DNA from: Spizellomyces punctatus DAOM BR117
Taxonomy: Eukaryota > Chytridiomycota > Chytridiomycetes > Spizellomycetales > Spizellomycetaceae
Direction of reading: 5' to 3'
Length of the DNA stretch: 64,000 bases
Assembly: GCF_000182565.1 (NCBI RefSeq)
Contig: NW_015971542.1
Span: 1,075,736 to 1,139,735 of the forward strand
Position numbers and translations under genes: made by a program. The notes below the pieces were generated by a model. The model saw only the letters and a program-made list of their open reading frames with translations. It was not told the origin of the DNA and did not search any database. Of the stretch, positions 10,141 through 21,840 are shown in pieces. Each line of letters opens with the position of its first letter. Position 1 is the first letter of the stretch.

Positions 10141-11125
10141 ATGGCCTTTCATCCAAGCTTACTTGAACCGATATTATCTTTTATCATTGTGCTTGGTTAC
10201 CATGTCTGGCTTGTATACTCTGTCATTGCGGCCCCTGAAAGCACAGTTATTGGTTTAACAAGGTATATTTGAGAATACTCTTTTGGAACTCGCCGGTTTT
10301 GTGTGTTAGGACTTAACTCCCTTGTGTAGAAACGCGCGGAGAAAATGGTGCTATGTGATTGCACAAAAGAAAGATGGTGTATTGTGCGTTCAAACACTTC
10401 GGAACTGGTACGTTGATTGCAGATCTAGCGGGAACAAGAACTAGTCAACTTATTTGAACGGCTTTTTGATCATCAGGTTGATGGCGTCCTCGTTGCTGGC
10501 AACGGTTTCCGTCAGTCTCGTGGTTGGTTTGGCTGCATTCATGGGCCAACGCTCCCGAATGTCCGCATTCCCTGAAACCGACGACGGAGTCAGAGTCAAA
10601 TGGAAAATAAGTATGTCTTGATTTCATTCCAGTCCGTTGACATTATAATCAAATTAACAAAAACATGTCGTTGGTTCAGTCATTCTAATGTCCTGCTTTG
10701 CGAGCTCATTCTTTTGCTTCACCCAGTCCATGCGATACTTTATCCACGTTGGGTTCTTCGCCACCGCCGCATTTGCCCTTCCTCCCCAATTCCCACCATA
10801 CAATCCCCTGACACACGGCCCCGTTTCGTTACCGAATGCGAATGGAGACAGTGCTTACTCTGAAGCCAACGGAAATGGCGTGGCAGTGGAAGAAGGAGAG
10901 GACTCACTCTCGCGGGACGTTAGAACTCTTGCGAGTTTGCTCAATTTGGGTGGGCTCTTCCATACATTGGGTTTACGAGGCTTTTATTTGACATTCCCTG
11001 TGATTTTGTGGTTGTTTGGGCAATGGCTACTCTTGGCGAGTACCATCGTGCTCGTTATGGTATTGGTTATGTTGGATGTCAACTTTGCATTCTTTTACGG
11101 GCGGCGAGGAAGAATTCGCATATGA
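10141..11125 (+). CDS. DUF599 family integral membrane protein
   Basis: Four exons join in frame: 10141-10262, 10330-10407, 10477-10610 and 10680-11125. The first encodes LSFIIVLGYHVWLVYSVIAA and ESTVIGLTR. Across the next junctions I read NARRKWCYVIAQKKDGVLCV, QTLRNWLMASSLLATVSVSL and VGLAAFMG. The series YHxWL, T.IG.., ARR.W and VQTLRN.(I/L)MAS is the DUF599 signature, known from plants, protists and some bacteria. The last exon adds SMRYFIHVGFF and two strong membrane helices (GLRGFYLTFPVILWLFGQW; LVMVLVMLDVNFAFF). About 260 residues and four or five membrane spans fit the family. The molecular function of DUF599 proteins is not known. Confidence 0.8.
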
Positions 11126-11304
11126 CAGAATGCGTGGCGTGTAACGTTTGCAGGACCAGGTAGAAACAGTTGCAGATGGGGGCACTGGGTTCAAGAATAG
11201 GCTGTAACATATTGTATGGGTATCCCATTCGCATTAAATCATTAATCATTCATAATTTCATTACATCCAACATCGATGCATCGCACGATGGCCTTGAGAT
11301 ACCT

Positions 11305-14300
11305 TCACCCCGCTAACCAATTTGGATCGGCTTCCAATCTCAGTACATCTGCAGCGGCCCGCTCCTGATCCCGTACAGCCTTGGCTCGCTTCCAGAAAAT
11401 ATCACTGTCACTAAGTGCACCAAAACCTTAACCGATCAGTATTCAATCACACAAAGCATCCATTTTCACGTTACGTACCTGTTTTCACAAAGAACTGGCC
11501 ACGCTCTGGATCCCTGAGCTTGTCGACAGATGGCATGTAAAGCCACATTGCGACGTTGGATATCATTCGAGATTGTAACAAGTCGATGATAAATCGACGG
11601 AATCTGTTGTCCAAATCATTAGCCATGACACTTTATCTGACTGCATGATGGACGTTGCAATTCTGACCAATGGGACACAGTCATCACAAACGGCCCTATC
11701 CACCGGCACTTTTTTCCTGCATCCGAGACAGGACGCTGTTGTTGGGGTTTGAAAAAACGTAGCAATGCCTATATTTAAATGTTGCAAATCATGTGAGACG
11801 CAGACGCAAGCGAGTAGTTGGCAAAATAGGAAACCAAAAACAAACCCTTGGCAGCTCCTTCCGGCTTTCCAGCACCAACCCTCGTATGGTCTCCCGTGAA
11901 GAGGGCAGTAACTTGTGAAGGGGGAAGTAAAAGCTCAAAGATGCGTGTCAGTTGGTTTTCAATCTAGACAGCCGTGTTTAGTTATAAAACTCAATAGACT
12001 AGCAAAAATGGATCAATCGATGCTTTTTACCTGATGCCGTACATAATAGAGGTAATCCAATCCCAGACCATTTTGAAGGGCGTACAATGGGTCTTCGCTT
12101 TTTTCGTGACCTTTTGTCCCGCCTGTTGTATACACGAATGGGATGCTAATCCAGAGTTTGGGTGACAAATGAGTTTATGTCGATAGGTAACATATATTCT
12201 TTCAGACGGTAGTACCGTTCCCCATCTTGGAATGTCCGCCATGGTTGACGTTTGCGGATGCGTTCGACGAGTTCTACGTGAATCTGTTTTGCTGGTATTG
12301 AATTGTTGCGTAAGCCATCTACTTGCAACGCCCAACGATGTCCAACAAGTGATGATACCTTGGTAGTCCTCTGTCTCGGTTCCCAACCACAATCCTTTTG
12401 AATAATCCCTTTTCAATCAGCACAAAACGTCCCGTAGTGGTAACTACTGAAAAAGTCTCCCACCTTTTGTAGCAATAAACTCCCCAATATCATACTCCCC
12501 TTTTAGAATGCGTCCAATGCACCAACGAACGTATTCAGCTGCAGTTGTAATATGACTTTGTCGTTCCTGATAGAATGGAATCAGTCCCATCCATGCAAGA
12601 CCACCGCAGTAATCATCCCACCAGGTACCTCCTCATTGATACAATCGGTTAAAAGTTCCCTGTTATTTGTTTTTCCACGGGGGAAAAGAATTTCGAGAAC
12701 GTTTGTCATCAATGTGCCGAGAAGTGGGATACTGTCGCGACGTTGCGATTCTATACCCTTTTTTATCGATGTCATGATGAGTGATTAGGGGAGTGCATGG
12801 TATGCTCTAGGCAAACATTGAATATTCACCTTGGCGTCAATCTTGTCTGGTTTGTCCGGGCGCGTCCATTGGAGACCTGCGTACCGTTTGCGATTAATGA
12901 GAATATAAGGAAAGTACACCTAACCCGGGATAATATTAGCGATCATCCCGAATACACTGAATGTAACCATCCTACCTTTTCAAACTCTAGTTGAATGGGA
13001 TCAGGCCACAGCTCTGACATTTTCTTTGCAATTTGTTTTCCATACTCGATTGCGTCTTGAACAGATGTGTCTGACATTTGGACAAACACCGAGTCTTGCA
13101 ATTGATGTCAGAGCACCTTTCTAACTCTTCCTATACCTATACATGGTTTTACCTGTATCTCCATACACAACCTTACAGTCCACTGCAAATCCATTGGCCT
13201 TCGTAAAGGTTTTCTCAATCTCTTTTATGAGATCCCCCAACATGGTTGCGCCGTAGAGGATAGTAGTTTCGGCAATCGGCAGGCATTGTAGTTTGGATTC
13301 GCGGGCACCAGTAAAACCTTGGTGAGTTTACCAAAAAGGTGAGTACCGACTTATTTCCTTGGTTTCTGTTTTCGAGGTTGGGTTTACCATAAATTGCGTT
13401 TGCTGACACTTTTAGAGCCTGCTGACGACCTACCAGTTTACGTTATTAGCAAATACAAAAAACGCAGAAAAGTTTACGGTTGGATACTACCGTGGAGGAC
13501 AATCTTCATGGTCGGATCAGTGGTCTCTTCCATCCTCTTCTTGACTTTACGACGTTCATCCAGAAAATGTTCGAGAATGGCGGGCACAACCCCTTTTTTT
13601 AACTATGGCCGCAAACCGCAAAGACGCCGTTATCTATCCACTTTTCATATTTGAACAGCACAACGATGATACCTACATGGCTCTTGACAAACCACGCCTC
13701 AATAGGTCCTAACCCCTTCTCATAATCCGTTTCTTCCAACTGAGACCGGTCGTCAGCCATCAACAATGTGTCGTAGCTCAGATTATGTGCAATAATGATA
13801 CTAGGATACAATGATCGGAAATCCAACACGGCAATGGGGTCTTTTGTATTATATTGTGCGACAGGTGCAATGTTGAGTGGCCCTTCTGTCATTTGGCCTT
13901 CATTCCTGTCTGTACGGGTCGGAATGACTGTTTTGATTTTTTTACAGTACCGAAAGAGTTGGGACCAGAAGCGGATCATTTGGCCTCTGTGGAAAGTATC
14001 CTAAAAAGTTTGAGATCAGCAATGACTCTGTCATTTAATAAACAACATAGACAGCTAACAGAAATATTCAAACCAGTCACTCTCGCCATCTCCAGATAAC
14101 TAATCAACGCCGCTGATTTTCGCACAAGTTGCATGCAAAGTCTAACATCTCGATTGAGGTAATCAACCACCCGCCGTCGCGTCTCGGGGGATTCAAGCCA
14201 AAGTGCCGTCAACGTAGGTGTCGAGAGAACTTCTTTAGAAGTCTGTAATTGGAGTTGAATCGCTTCGGCGAAACTGTGCGTATCAAATTAGTTTTGTACT

Positions 14301-16072
14301 GGGTATTCCAAGGAGCAGGTAAACGTTACCTATATGTTCGTAACCGCTCGTCTCGTTCAATAATCTGTCGCATGTCCAACACGATCCGTCCAGTCAATTC
14401 CAGGATTTTGAATTCCCGATTTGACGTCCCAGCCATCCGTCTAACCCAAATCCAAAACAATTTCATCAAAAACACACATAGCTCACAACTAACACATAGT
14501 GACACCGTACCTTTGAGCTCTCACCCATCCCGCCCCATAAATCTGCTTTCGAGACCCCTTTGCCTTCAAATGTGGCAATCGTCCCAGGTACCCCCATTTG
14601 GGTACCTTTAACCTCTCTGCGCGATCCATTAACCCCATGATCTGTTCGCTGACATCGTATCCAGTGACAACGTCCGGATCATATGTATTCAAAAAGGATT
14701 GGAATGCCGAGAGCATGGCGCGTTCGGTGGGGTACATCAAGACTCGGGTAGTTTGTGAATTGGATGGCGAGCGAATACGTTCTGGTGTCGTCGAATGCGC
14801 AAAAATAAGGGTGGTGTCATTCGAGGATGCGGTTAGGGTATGTGAGGTGGTTGTGAGGCAGGATATGAAGCCTGTTATGCTGTGTGGGGCAATCGGTTGG
14901 GAAGGGGTGCTTGGGGTGTTGGAAGCGTTGCGTTTCTTTGATCTCGTTGCCTGAGGCTTTGGTGAATGATTTTTTGTATTCGAGTCTGGGTATTCGTCTA
15001 TAAGGTTGGTTGCAAGCATGCATAGCACCCGTAAGGGAGCTATTTCCCCATGACGGTTGTCGCTCTTGGCGGCAAGTGTGTCGTCGGCCATAGGTTCATG
15101 AGCCGTCGCTGGGGCAAGGTCGGCTGCTCGGCAGATAACCTGTATCTGACACCGACTGGAACGCTGATGTGATTGCTGTACATGTCGGTATTTGTTCCCA
15201 GAAATAGCTACCCATCCACCTCCGACCTAAAAGTAACCGACGGTCAGTAACTACAACAGCGATGGAGATAGTAGACACATGAGAGGATATTAAATGACGA
15301 TCGATACACACCATGCCAGTATCAACCATAACCCTCATCTCCGCCGTCAAATTCCACTCATAAACTGTGACATCATACAATTTGCCTTTCCCAAACCACT
15401 CTTTCACACCTTCCAATTCATCAGCCCCTTCCAAAATCTTTGCCAGACGACCCACCATGACCGGCTCCTGAACCTGAAGCTTCAAAAAGGAACTATACCG
15501 TGCTGGCTCATTGTCGCGCTGTACAGCATCTCTGTAATACATGAGTGGAACGACATCTTGAATGATTTCCGTTGATGTGATTGTGATTTTGGAGATATGA
15601 GGGGCTAAAACGTCCAGAAATGCTGGTATATCGTCATTTGTAAAATTTGGTGTGATGGGAAAATACAGATAGGGGTAAAAGTCGGTCAAAAAAACACATA
15701 TAGAGTGACCCGTAGGTGTGCATCCAAATAGACGAATCAGCGGCGAGGAAGCGCTGGGAATGGGGTTGGCGGAAGGAAACGAGTCTTTGGACGCATCTTC
15801 ACACTTTATAGTATATTGTATCAAGAAATGGAAATCAAATGATTCAAGAAGAAAACATCATATCTAACCTCTAATAGTTGAAATAATATATCCTGACTTT
15901 CATCAGGCTCATACGCTCCTCTTTCAAACTCTGGAAACTCTACAGGTGCATCCCGGTTCCCGTTGAGGGATTCACTCGGACGCTCTTCCACCCGCGTACG
16001 CTTGGCGGGCGGTGCCCCCAATCCAGTCCCGGTACTTGATTTCCTCCGTTTGAAAAAGTTTAGGTTTGACAT
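11305..16072 (-). CDS. DNA polymerase delta-like catalytic subunit, exonuclease motifs degenerate, CysB lost
   Basis: The N-terminus (16072) is basic with [12 protein letters not shown] and [12 protein letters not shown], then [20 protein letters not shown] and [20 protein letters not shown], the order seen in Pol delta. The polymerase core is intact. Motif [11 protein letters not shown] is at about 13797-13826. Motif [20 protein letters not shown] is split by introns around 13330-13440. Motif C YGDTDSVF is split by an intron at 13095-13152. [18 protein letters not shown] and [20 protein letters not shown] are delta-like palm and thumb motifs. CysA (CLGC...CDDC) is at 11677-11730. The Exo I position (about 15005-15036) reads [10 protein letters not shown] instead of FDIE. 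Exo II (about 14612-14665) reads [20 protein letters not shown] without the Asn/Phe-Asp core. Exo III keeps Tyr and Asp (YLNRD). CysB cysteines are absent although the tail [10 protein letters not shown] aligns. A basic low-complexity insert follows Exo I. I could trace an open spliced frame, so it is probably an active paralogue, not a pseudogene. Confidence 0.87.
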
Positions 16073-16506
16073 TTCAAACGTTCAAACGCGGAAGGGAGGA
16101 TGTGGTATTTTTGGTCTTCACGGGAGGGGCCCCACTTACACAAAGGAGTTGTTACCTATGCATACATGTATGGAAGCTTATAGATCGCCTTAATAACTCA
16201 TGTAGAACTCCCAAGAGCTAATGCTTGAAGACAAGGATGGAAACGACGAGGTTGGGTCATTACCAGCGGACGCGATCTGCTGCGCCTCACGCATGCGGAT
16301 TATGTAATGGCTGGGTTTTGTCGCATTCCTGCTTTTTCCATCATCGGGCGTTAACAAACGGCGAGTCACCTATAAGGGGGCGGTGGGGACAAAAGATCTG
16401 TGCAGATAGAAAAACAAGTTTTTACCTGCGGCGGCGAACTCTTCATTGACGCACTCAACATGTATTTTAGAGATGGCTCCTTCTCCTTTCCTGTCGACGA
16501 TGGACT

Positions 16507-16890
16507 TCATCTGCAGGCGGTATAGTGAGCCAGCAATAATTTGGACAAGTCAGTGAAGAAGAATGTCACAAATCGCAGTGTCAATTTGCTACCAACTGAC
16601 GGTTTGAGTGAGTTTGGGATAAAAAGAAAATGGTGGCAGAGATGAAGACGTACCATGAGTGGAAGGGCGTTGGAGCCAAGATCCTGTATCTTTGCATTTG
16701 GACTTGCTCGTGTTGAGGTCAACATTCTAGTTACTCGGACGAGTACAGGTCCAAAGGTCAATCTTTCCGGGAAAGTTTGGAGATGGATCCGCGATTTGGT
16801 GCTGTCGACTGTGGGTGTGAATGACGATGAGCCAGCTATTGACGTTCTGCGTTGAAATACCCTCCGCTTCAGGAGGTCATTCGAGCTCAT
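16507..16890 (-). CDS. Hypothetical protein, 127 codons
   Basis: An ATG-initiated frame at 16890 reads MSSNDLLKRRVFQRRTSIAG, then ERLTFGPVLVRVTRMLTST and NAKIQDLGSNALPLM. A GTACGT donor-like site follows, so the remaining codons (ending LLLAHYTACR) may instead be partly intronic, with a further exon reading MKSIVDRKGEGAISKIHVEC at about 16445-16520. I recognise no family. It lies upstream of the polymerase gene on the same strand. The coding status is uncertain. Confidence 0.35.
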   Translation of the reverse strand: MSSNDLLKRRVFQRRTSIAGSSSFTPTVDSTKSRIHLQTFPERLTFGPVLVRVTRMLTSTRASPNAKIQDLGSNALPLMVRLHLCHHFLFIPNSLKPSVGSKLTLRFVTFFFTDLSKLLLAHYTACR

Positions 16891-17749
16891 TGCAAAGGGA
16901 GTTGAAGCATCAACAGGCTAGTGGTAGAGCAAAGACAACGACTGAAACAGCGAGGTGCAAGTATTGCAGCAATGTAGTCCCATACGGTAGCACGGACTGA
17001 GGGACGGTTCGAAAAGCATAGGAAGGACATACATACATTTCCGCAGGATTAGAGTTGAGGGTTCTTTGACCACTTTGTGACAGGATGGTTGCGATGACTC
17101 GTATGATCCCTCATATATGAATATTTCAGTCAAAGTACTAGTTGACTAGATCTTGATTGGATATCAATATGGCGTCTATCTTTTTCAGAGACCGCACTTT
17201 CCGAACATGAAAGGATCTCCGAAGAGGGGTTTTGGCATTATTGCCAGGTGAAAAACATTGCCGAATTTCATATGCATAGATATGTGTGCGCACCAAGCAC
17301 CAAGTGCCAACATGCAAAAAGAACTGGATGTCTGCAACATGGCCAAGTATCGTCAAATACCAACATAGTCAAGACTCGAGCGTGGTACGATGGGAGACAT
17401 GTAATTGAAGACCTGCCTTGTGCTGAAGGTTGGCACGACGAGAGAAACGGAACATGACCGACTTGTCCCTCTTAAGAGTACGCCATGCAGAACACTATTC
17501 AAGCAGTTCAGCACCTGGTGTAGGATAGCACATGCCTATAGCAAGGACATCCAAGCATCCTATCCTGCATATGCACATGCATGAACTTGGTTTGTCATCG
17601 CCCATTAATATGCGTGGATGTGTCATCACGTGTCTCATCGCTTTGGAAGTGTGTGTTGGGACCTTTTGCCAGCAGCACTTCCTTTCACTGCCATCCTAAT
17701 CTTCCATTTCCTTGGCTGGCCTCCAACGGCGGTTTATCACAACGCACAC
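16891..17749. other. Intergenic region, no gene supported
   Basis: Apart from short frames lacking resemblance to known proteins, nothing can be supported between 16891 and the deubiquitinase start at 17750. The region probably contains that gene's promoter. Confidence 0.45.
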
Positions 17750-20700
17750 ATGGCCACACCACACTGCCTTTCCCCCAAAGAGTTGCTCAAACAGGCTGAA
17801 ATCAAGGAACCACCCAATAATTACTCGTTCAAAGCATGGATCAACAGCGCCCTCTCTCTATATGACAAGGTAACGTTCTTACTAATTGTACAAAAGGTCT
17901 TTCTTAACACTCTTCGATAGGGAGACTTGGCGGCAAAGACGGGGGAGTTGGAGGCTGCATACGTGCATTTTATGAAGGCAACAACGTTAGTAGCATCTCA
18001 CTTGAACAAATGTGGCCCGAACGCCAAGAAACAAAGCAATTCTTGTACTGACTGGCGCGTTGAAATGATACAGCATCGTCATGGACGTTTTGCCAAAGCA
18101 TAGAGATTACAGGCCCATTGATATGTCGTTCAGACAAGCAAAATCGGCAAGTTCTTGCACTCTGTTTACGTGAGCACACGAAGCGGACAGCCACTGACTT
18201 GGTTCTCTTTGCGTGTGTAGAAAGTGTCAGAGTACATGGTTCTTATGGAACAACTCAAGCAGCAACTACAGGAACGCCATGATAAGCAGAGACAAGCGCT
18301 GTCGTCTTCCCTACCTACAACCAACTCGCTCGCAACGCCACCACCCTTGTCACAGTCACTACCCAACGGCAACGGGTCCAACGGAAGTGGATCCATTGGA
18401 AACGGATCCAGTTCGCAGCGCTCAGTAGTGCATCCTGATCGATTGCTGGCGTTATTAAAGCAGGGGTCCACATCTGTCCTTATTTTGGATATACGTCCCA
18501 TGGAAGAGTACATTTTGGGCCACGTAAAGTGGAAAATGCGGCAAAATGGTATTCAAGGGGGTGTGGTGCATATTGAACCGGATTGGCTTGCATCGGATAG
18601 GTAAGTCACACCGTGGCAACCTTTTAGTGGCGTAAGAACAGTATAATTTATGAATCGTTCCATCTTTAACTTGATGTATATAGCCTTGATGCGGGTGATT
18701 TGGAAAGATATTTAACGTCCTTTGGCCAAAGCTCGTCCCTTTCCAAAAACCTCTTTGAAGCCCGGCACACTTTTGATTTAATCATTTTTCTGGACCAGTC
18801 GAGCACATCCACACTGGGATCTCAATATCTCAGACGATTGATGGAGGTGGTATGCAATCACGACAAAAAGAAACTAAAGCAGCAGCCGGCGCTGTTGGTG
18901 GGAGGTTTCGATGGATGGGATCGATTTGTGAAGCAGAGTGCAGAGAATTGGGGGGATTGGGTCGAGATTGGCGAAGGGTGTGGTCGGTTTGTGGTGGATG
19001 AGAATCAGGGCGCCAATGGAGTTACTGGACAAGTGGCACTAGCGAGAAGTGCTTATGAATATGTGCGTCTGGCTCGTGAATGTTTATCGATACAGTGGGA
19101 TGGCTAACGCTTGATATTCGCTAGGTGCAATCACGGGCACAGCAAAATGCTTCATCTGGATACTCCCAAAAACCGCTTTCTGCATATCCTTCTGGACAAT
19201 CACAACAACAGCAAAAGACACCCCAACCTTCACCACCCTCGTCTCGACGACCATCAGAACCCTTTCAGAACCGCACCAATGTCCAACTGAATTCAGCAAC
19301 GAGTGCCATGCCGGTCATTGTACCCGTCACACAATCGTACCACCAGGCACCCCTATCCCAATTCCAACGTTTCAATGATCCATTTTATAATTTCCAACAT
19401 CACGCGAAGCGAACCCTTGATCAGAGCGTGTATCCCTCTTCTCTTCAAGCGGTGGGACCCCGCAACGAGTCTCTGGCGGCTTACCCTGCAGTCGGGAAAA
19501 ACGTCTCTGGTACCCAATCAAACAACACTTTCAACTATCCCTCCCCCGTTGCGTCTGTACCCACCGCCCTCAGTCCAAGAATACCACCTCCCCTGCCGGT
19601 CAAGCCTCGATCCAACAAGGATGTGGACCCATCCGCCCCTGCCCCCAACATCCCACCATTGGGCTACCATCAGATCATAAACACTTCCCCCGGTCTCCCC
19701 CGCCGTCCCCCACCCGTTGCCATTGCTCCACCTGCACTTACCATCCGTCGATCCTCGTCCCCATCTGGCTCACCCAGCACAGCACGATTTTATGGCCTTC
19801 CACCGGCCCTCCCGCCTAAACCCCGCCACCAGCTCCAATCGAGCGATACAAACAGTTTACAAGCATTTTCGCGATCGACAGCGAGTGAGCTGTCGTATTC
19901 GCAATTGGGCGGTTTCATGGGCATGGCTGGGCTAAAGAACCTTGGTAATACATGTTTTATGAATTCGGTTATTCAGTGTTTGGGGGGTACTGTACCCCTT
20001 GCGCGGTATTTTCTTGGTAAGTCAAAAGTATGTGCAGGGTATGCCCTCGTGGGTAATGAACACAGCTTTTTTTAGATGGAAGTTATCGCAAGCACATGAA
20101 TAGACGAAATCCGCTCGGCACGCGGGGGGAAGTAACGGATGCCTTTGCCGAGTTGGTCAAGACCATGTGGTCTGGACAGGATGGTAATGTCGTGACACCG
20201 ACTAAATTCAAGGTAAAAGAACGTTTGGGCAAGTGTCTTTTTTTTCCTATACGATCAGGCGTATTAACACTCCACAGGAAATCATTGGAGCTCACCACCC
20301 TTCCTTCCGGGGTACCGAGCAACAAGATTCCCAAGAATTTCTTGCATTCCTCCTAGACTCGCTTCATGAGGACCTCAACGTTGCGCGCAAAGGAAACGTC
20401 GTACCTGACAAGGAACCCGACGAGGACGAGGAGGGCATCCCAGATGCAGTCTTGCTTGATCGCGCATGGAAACGGTACAGAAAACTGAATTGGAGTATTA
20501 TTGTGGATTTGTTTCAGGGGATTTTGAGAAATCGGTTGCAGTGCCTCACATGTGGAAAAGTACGTGACAAGAAAGCATTCACTTCGACGTTTTTTCTCAA
20601 CTTTTTGGTGTTTTTGTTTCTAGACGTCCACGACATTTAACCCCTTCATGTACCTGACCCTCCCTATCCCCTCCCACAACCAAGCCGGCAAGAAAAACGG

Positions 20701-21411
20701 ACCAGTCTACCTCCAAGAATGCCTCGACAAATTCGTTGAAGAAGAAATCCTCGATGGCGATGACGCATGGCGATGTCCCCGATGCAAAGCACCCCGTCGA
20801 TCTACGAAACGTTTAACGATTGCGAGACTCCCCACAGTCCTTTTGGTGCATTTGAAAAGATTTTATTTTTCGGGACCGTTTCGGAATCGGGTGGATACTT
20901 ATGTTGAGTTTCCTGTTTCGTATGCATATACACTGTTTATTGTTCTTTTCTTCTATTGTGTTGATTCTTTTTGGGTTGATAGATCGTTGGATTTGACGCG
21001 GTACATGACCCAACGCACGGGATATGCACCCGAGTCTGTTTATGATCTTTACGGCATCTCCGTACGTTTCCAAGAGTTATTTTTCACGCCATTTTCATCC
21101 TTTGCACTGATTTACGTTTCTTTTTGTATTTTAGAACCATTTTGGTGGCCTTAACGGAGGACATTACACCGCGTCCGTTAAAAACAGCTACAAAAACAAG
21201 TGGTTCTCATTTGATGATTCGAGATTTTCTGGTGTCGATGAGTCGTCTTTACGGGTAACGTTTCCCGTTTTTGTATTTTAGTGTTTTTGAGTGTTTGTTG
21301 ATGGTTTTGGGGGTTTTTTTGTAGACTCCGGCGGCGTATATACTATTTTATGTCATGAATGGCCGGAGGACGACGGATGATTGGTGGAGTGGTGGTGTGG
21401 CGAGGATGTAA
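17750..21411 (+). CDS. USP8/Doa4-type ubiquitin hydrolase with rhodanese-like domain
   Basis: This cysteine protease removes ubiquitin from endosomal cargo in the USP8/Doa4 family. The first exons (17750-17869, 17921-17985, 18074-18146) encode a helical N-terminus like the USP8 dimerisation/MIT-like region ([32 protein letters not shown]). A rhodanese-like domain follows ([50 protein letters not shown]) between about 18430 and 18970. A Pro/Ser/Gln-rich linker (19125-19900) leads to the catalytic domain. The Cys box is [18 protein letters not shown] (about 19930-19985), a [18 protein letters not shown] box is near 20310, a zinc ribbon is formed by CLTCGK and CPRCKAP, and the His box is [10 protein letters not shown] near 21150. 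The final exon reads [13 protein letters not shown]. The third intron appears to use a GC donor (GCAAGT at 18147). The Cys and His boxes suggest an active enzyme. Confidence 0.92.
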
Positions 21412-21840
21412 CGATGTGTGTAGATAACTTGCGCGCGAGTGGGGTATTTTCTTGGTCCATTTTTTTTTGTTTTCTAGGGATTGGAGGTCATGTTTATGTG
21501 AACAATGTGACGGTGGTTAATTTTGCAAAAAAACAGACGATTTTTTGTTACATGTGTCTTTTGTCCTTTGGATTGGTTTTGAGTAGCCGTTTTTTGATGG
21601 TGTCGATCGAAAGGGGAGAAGGATGGTTGCATTTTGAGATGTTAAAAGGGTTTGCGTGTGTTTTATGTTTTTGAGAGACTGTTGCGTATGCTGTCATGTT
21701 GGTTTTGGACTTGATCGACATCCAGGTTTACCTTTTCGAACAAGCAGATTTAGTATATTACCAAAAACCCCACAACGATGAGAATACGGATAGCGTACAA
21801 ACACTCTAAAGTTCTATGAGACTGAATTCCATCAATTATT
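21412..21840. other. Convergent intergenic region
   Basis: T- and G-rich sequence between the stop of the deubiquitinase gene and the stop of the minus-strand C2 gene. It probably contains both 3' untranslated regions; no gene is supported. Confidence 0.5.

Noticed and set aside
13976-14100. Apparent frameshift between VTGL and RGQMIRFW in the polymerase
   Set aside because: A phase-0 donor GTTAGC after NIS restores an eight-residue spacing identical to normal Pol delta, so no frameshift is needed.
11305-16072. Assignment as REV3 (Pol zeta) because the exonuclease is dead
   Set aside because: N-terminal, palm, thumb and KSEDP...LYY motifs and the CysA placement match Pol delta, the gene is too short for REV3, and the REV3 insertions are absent.
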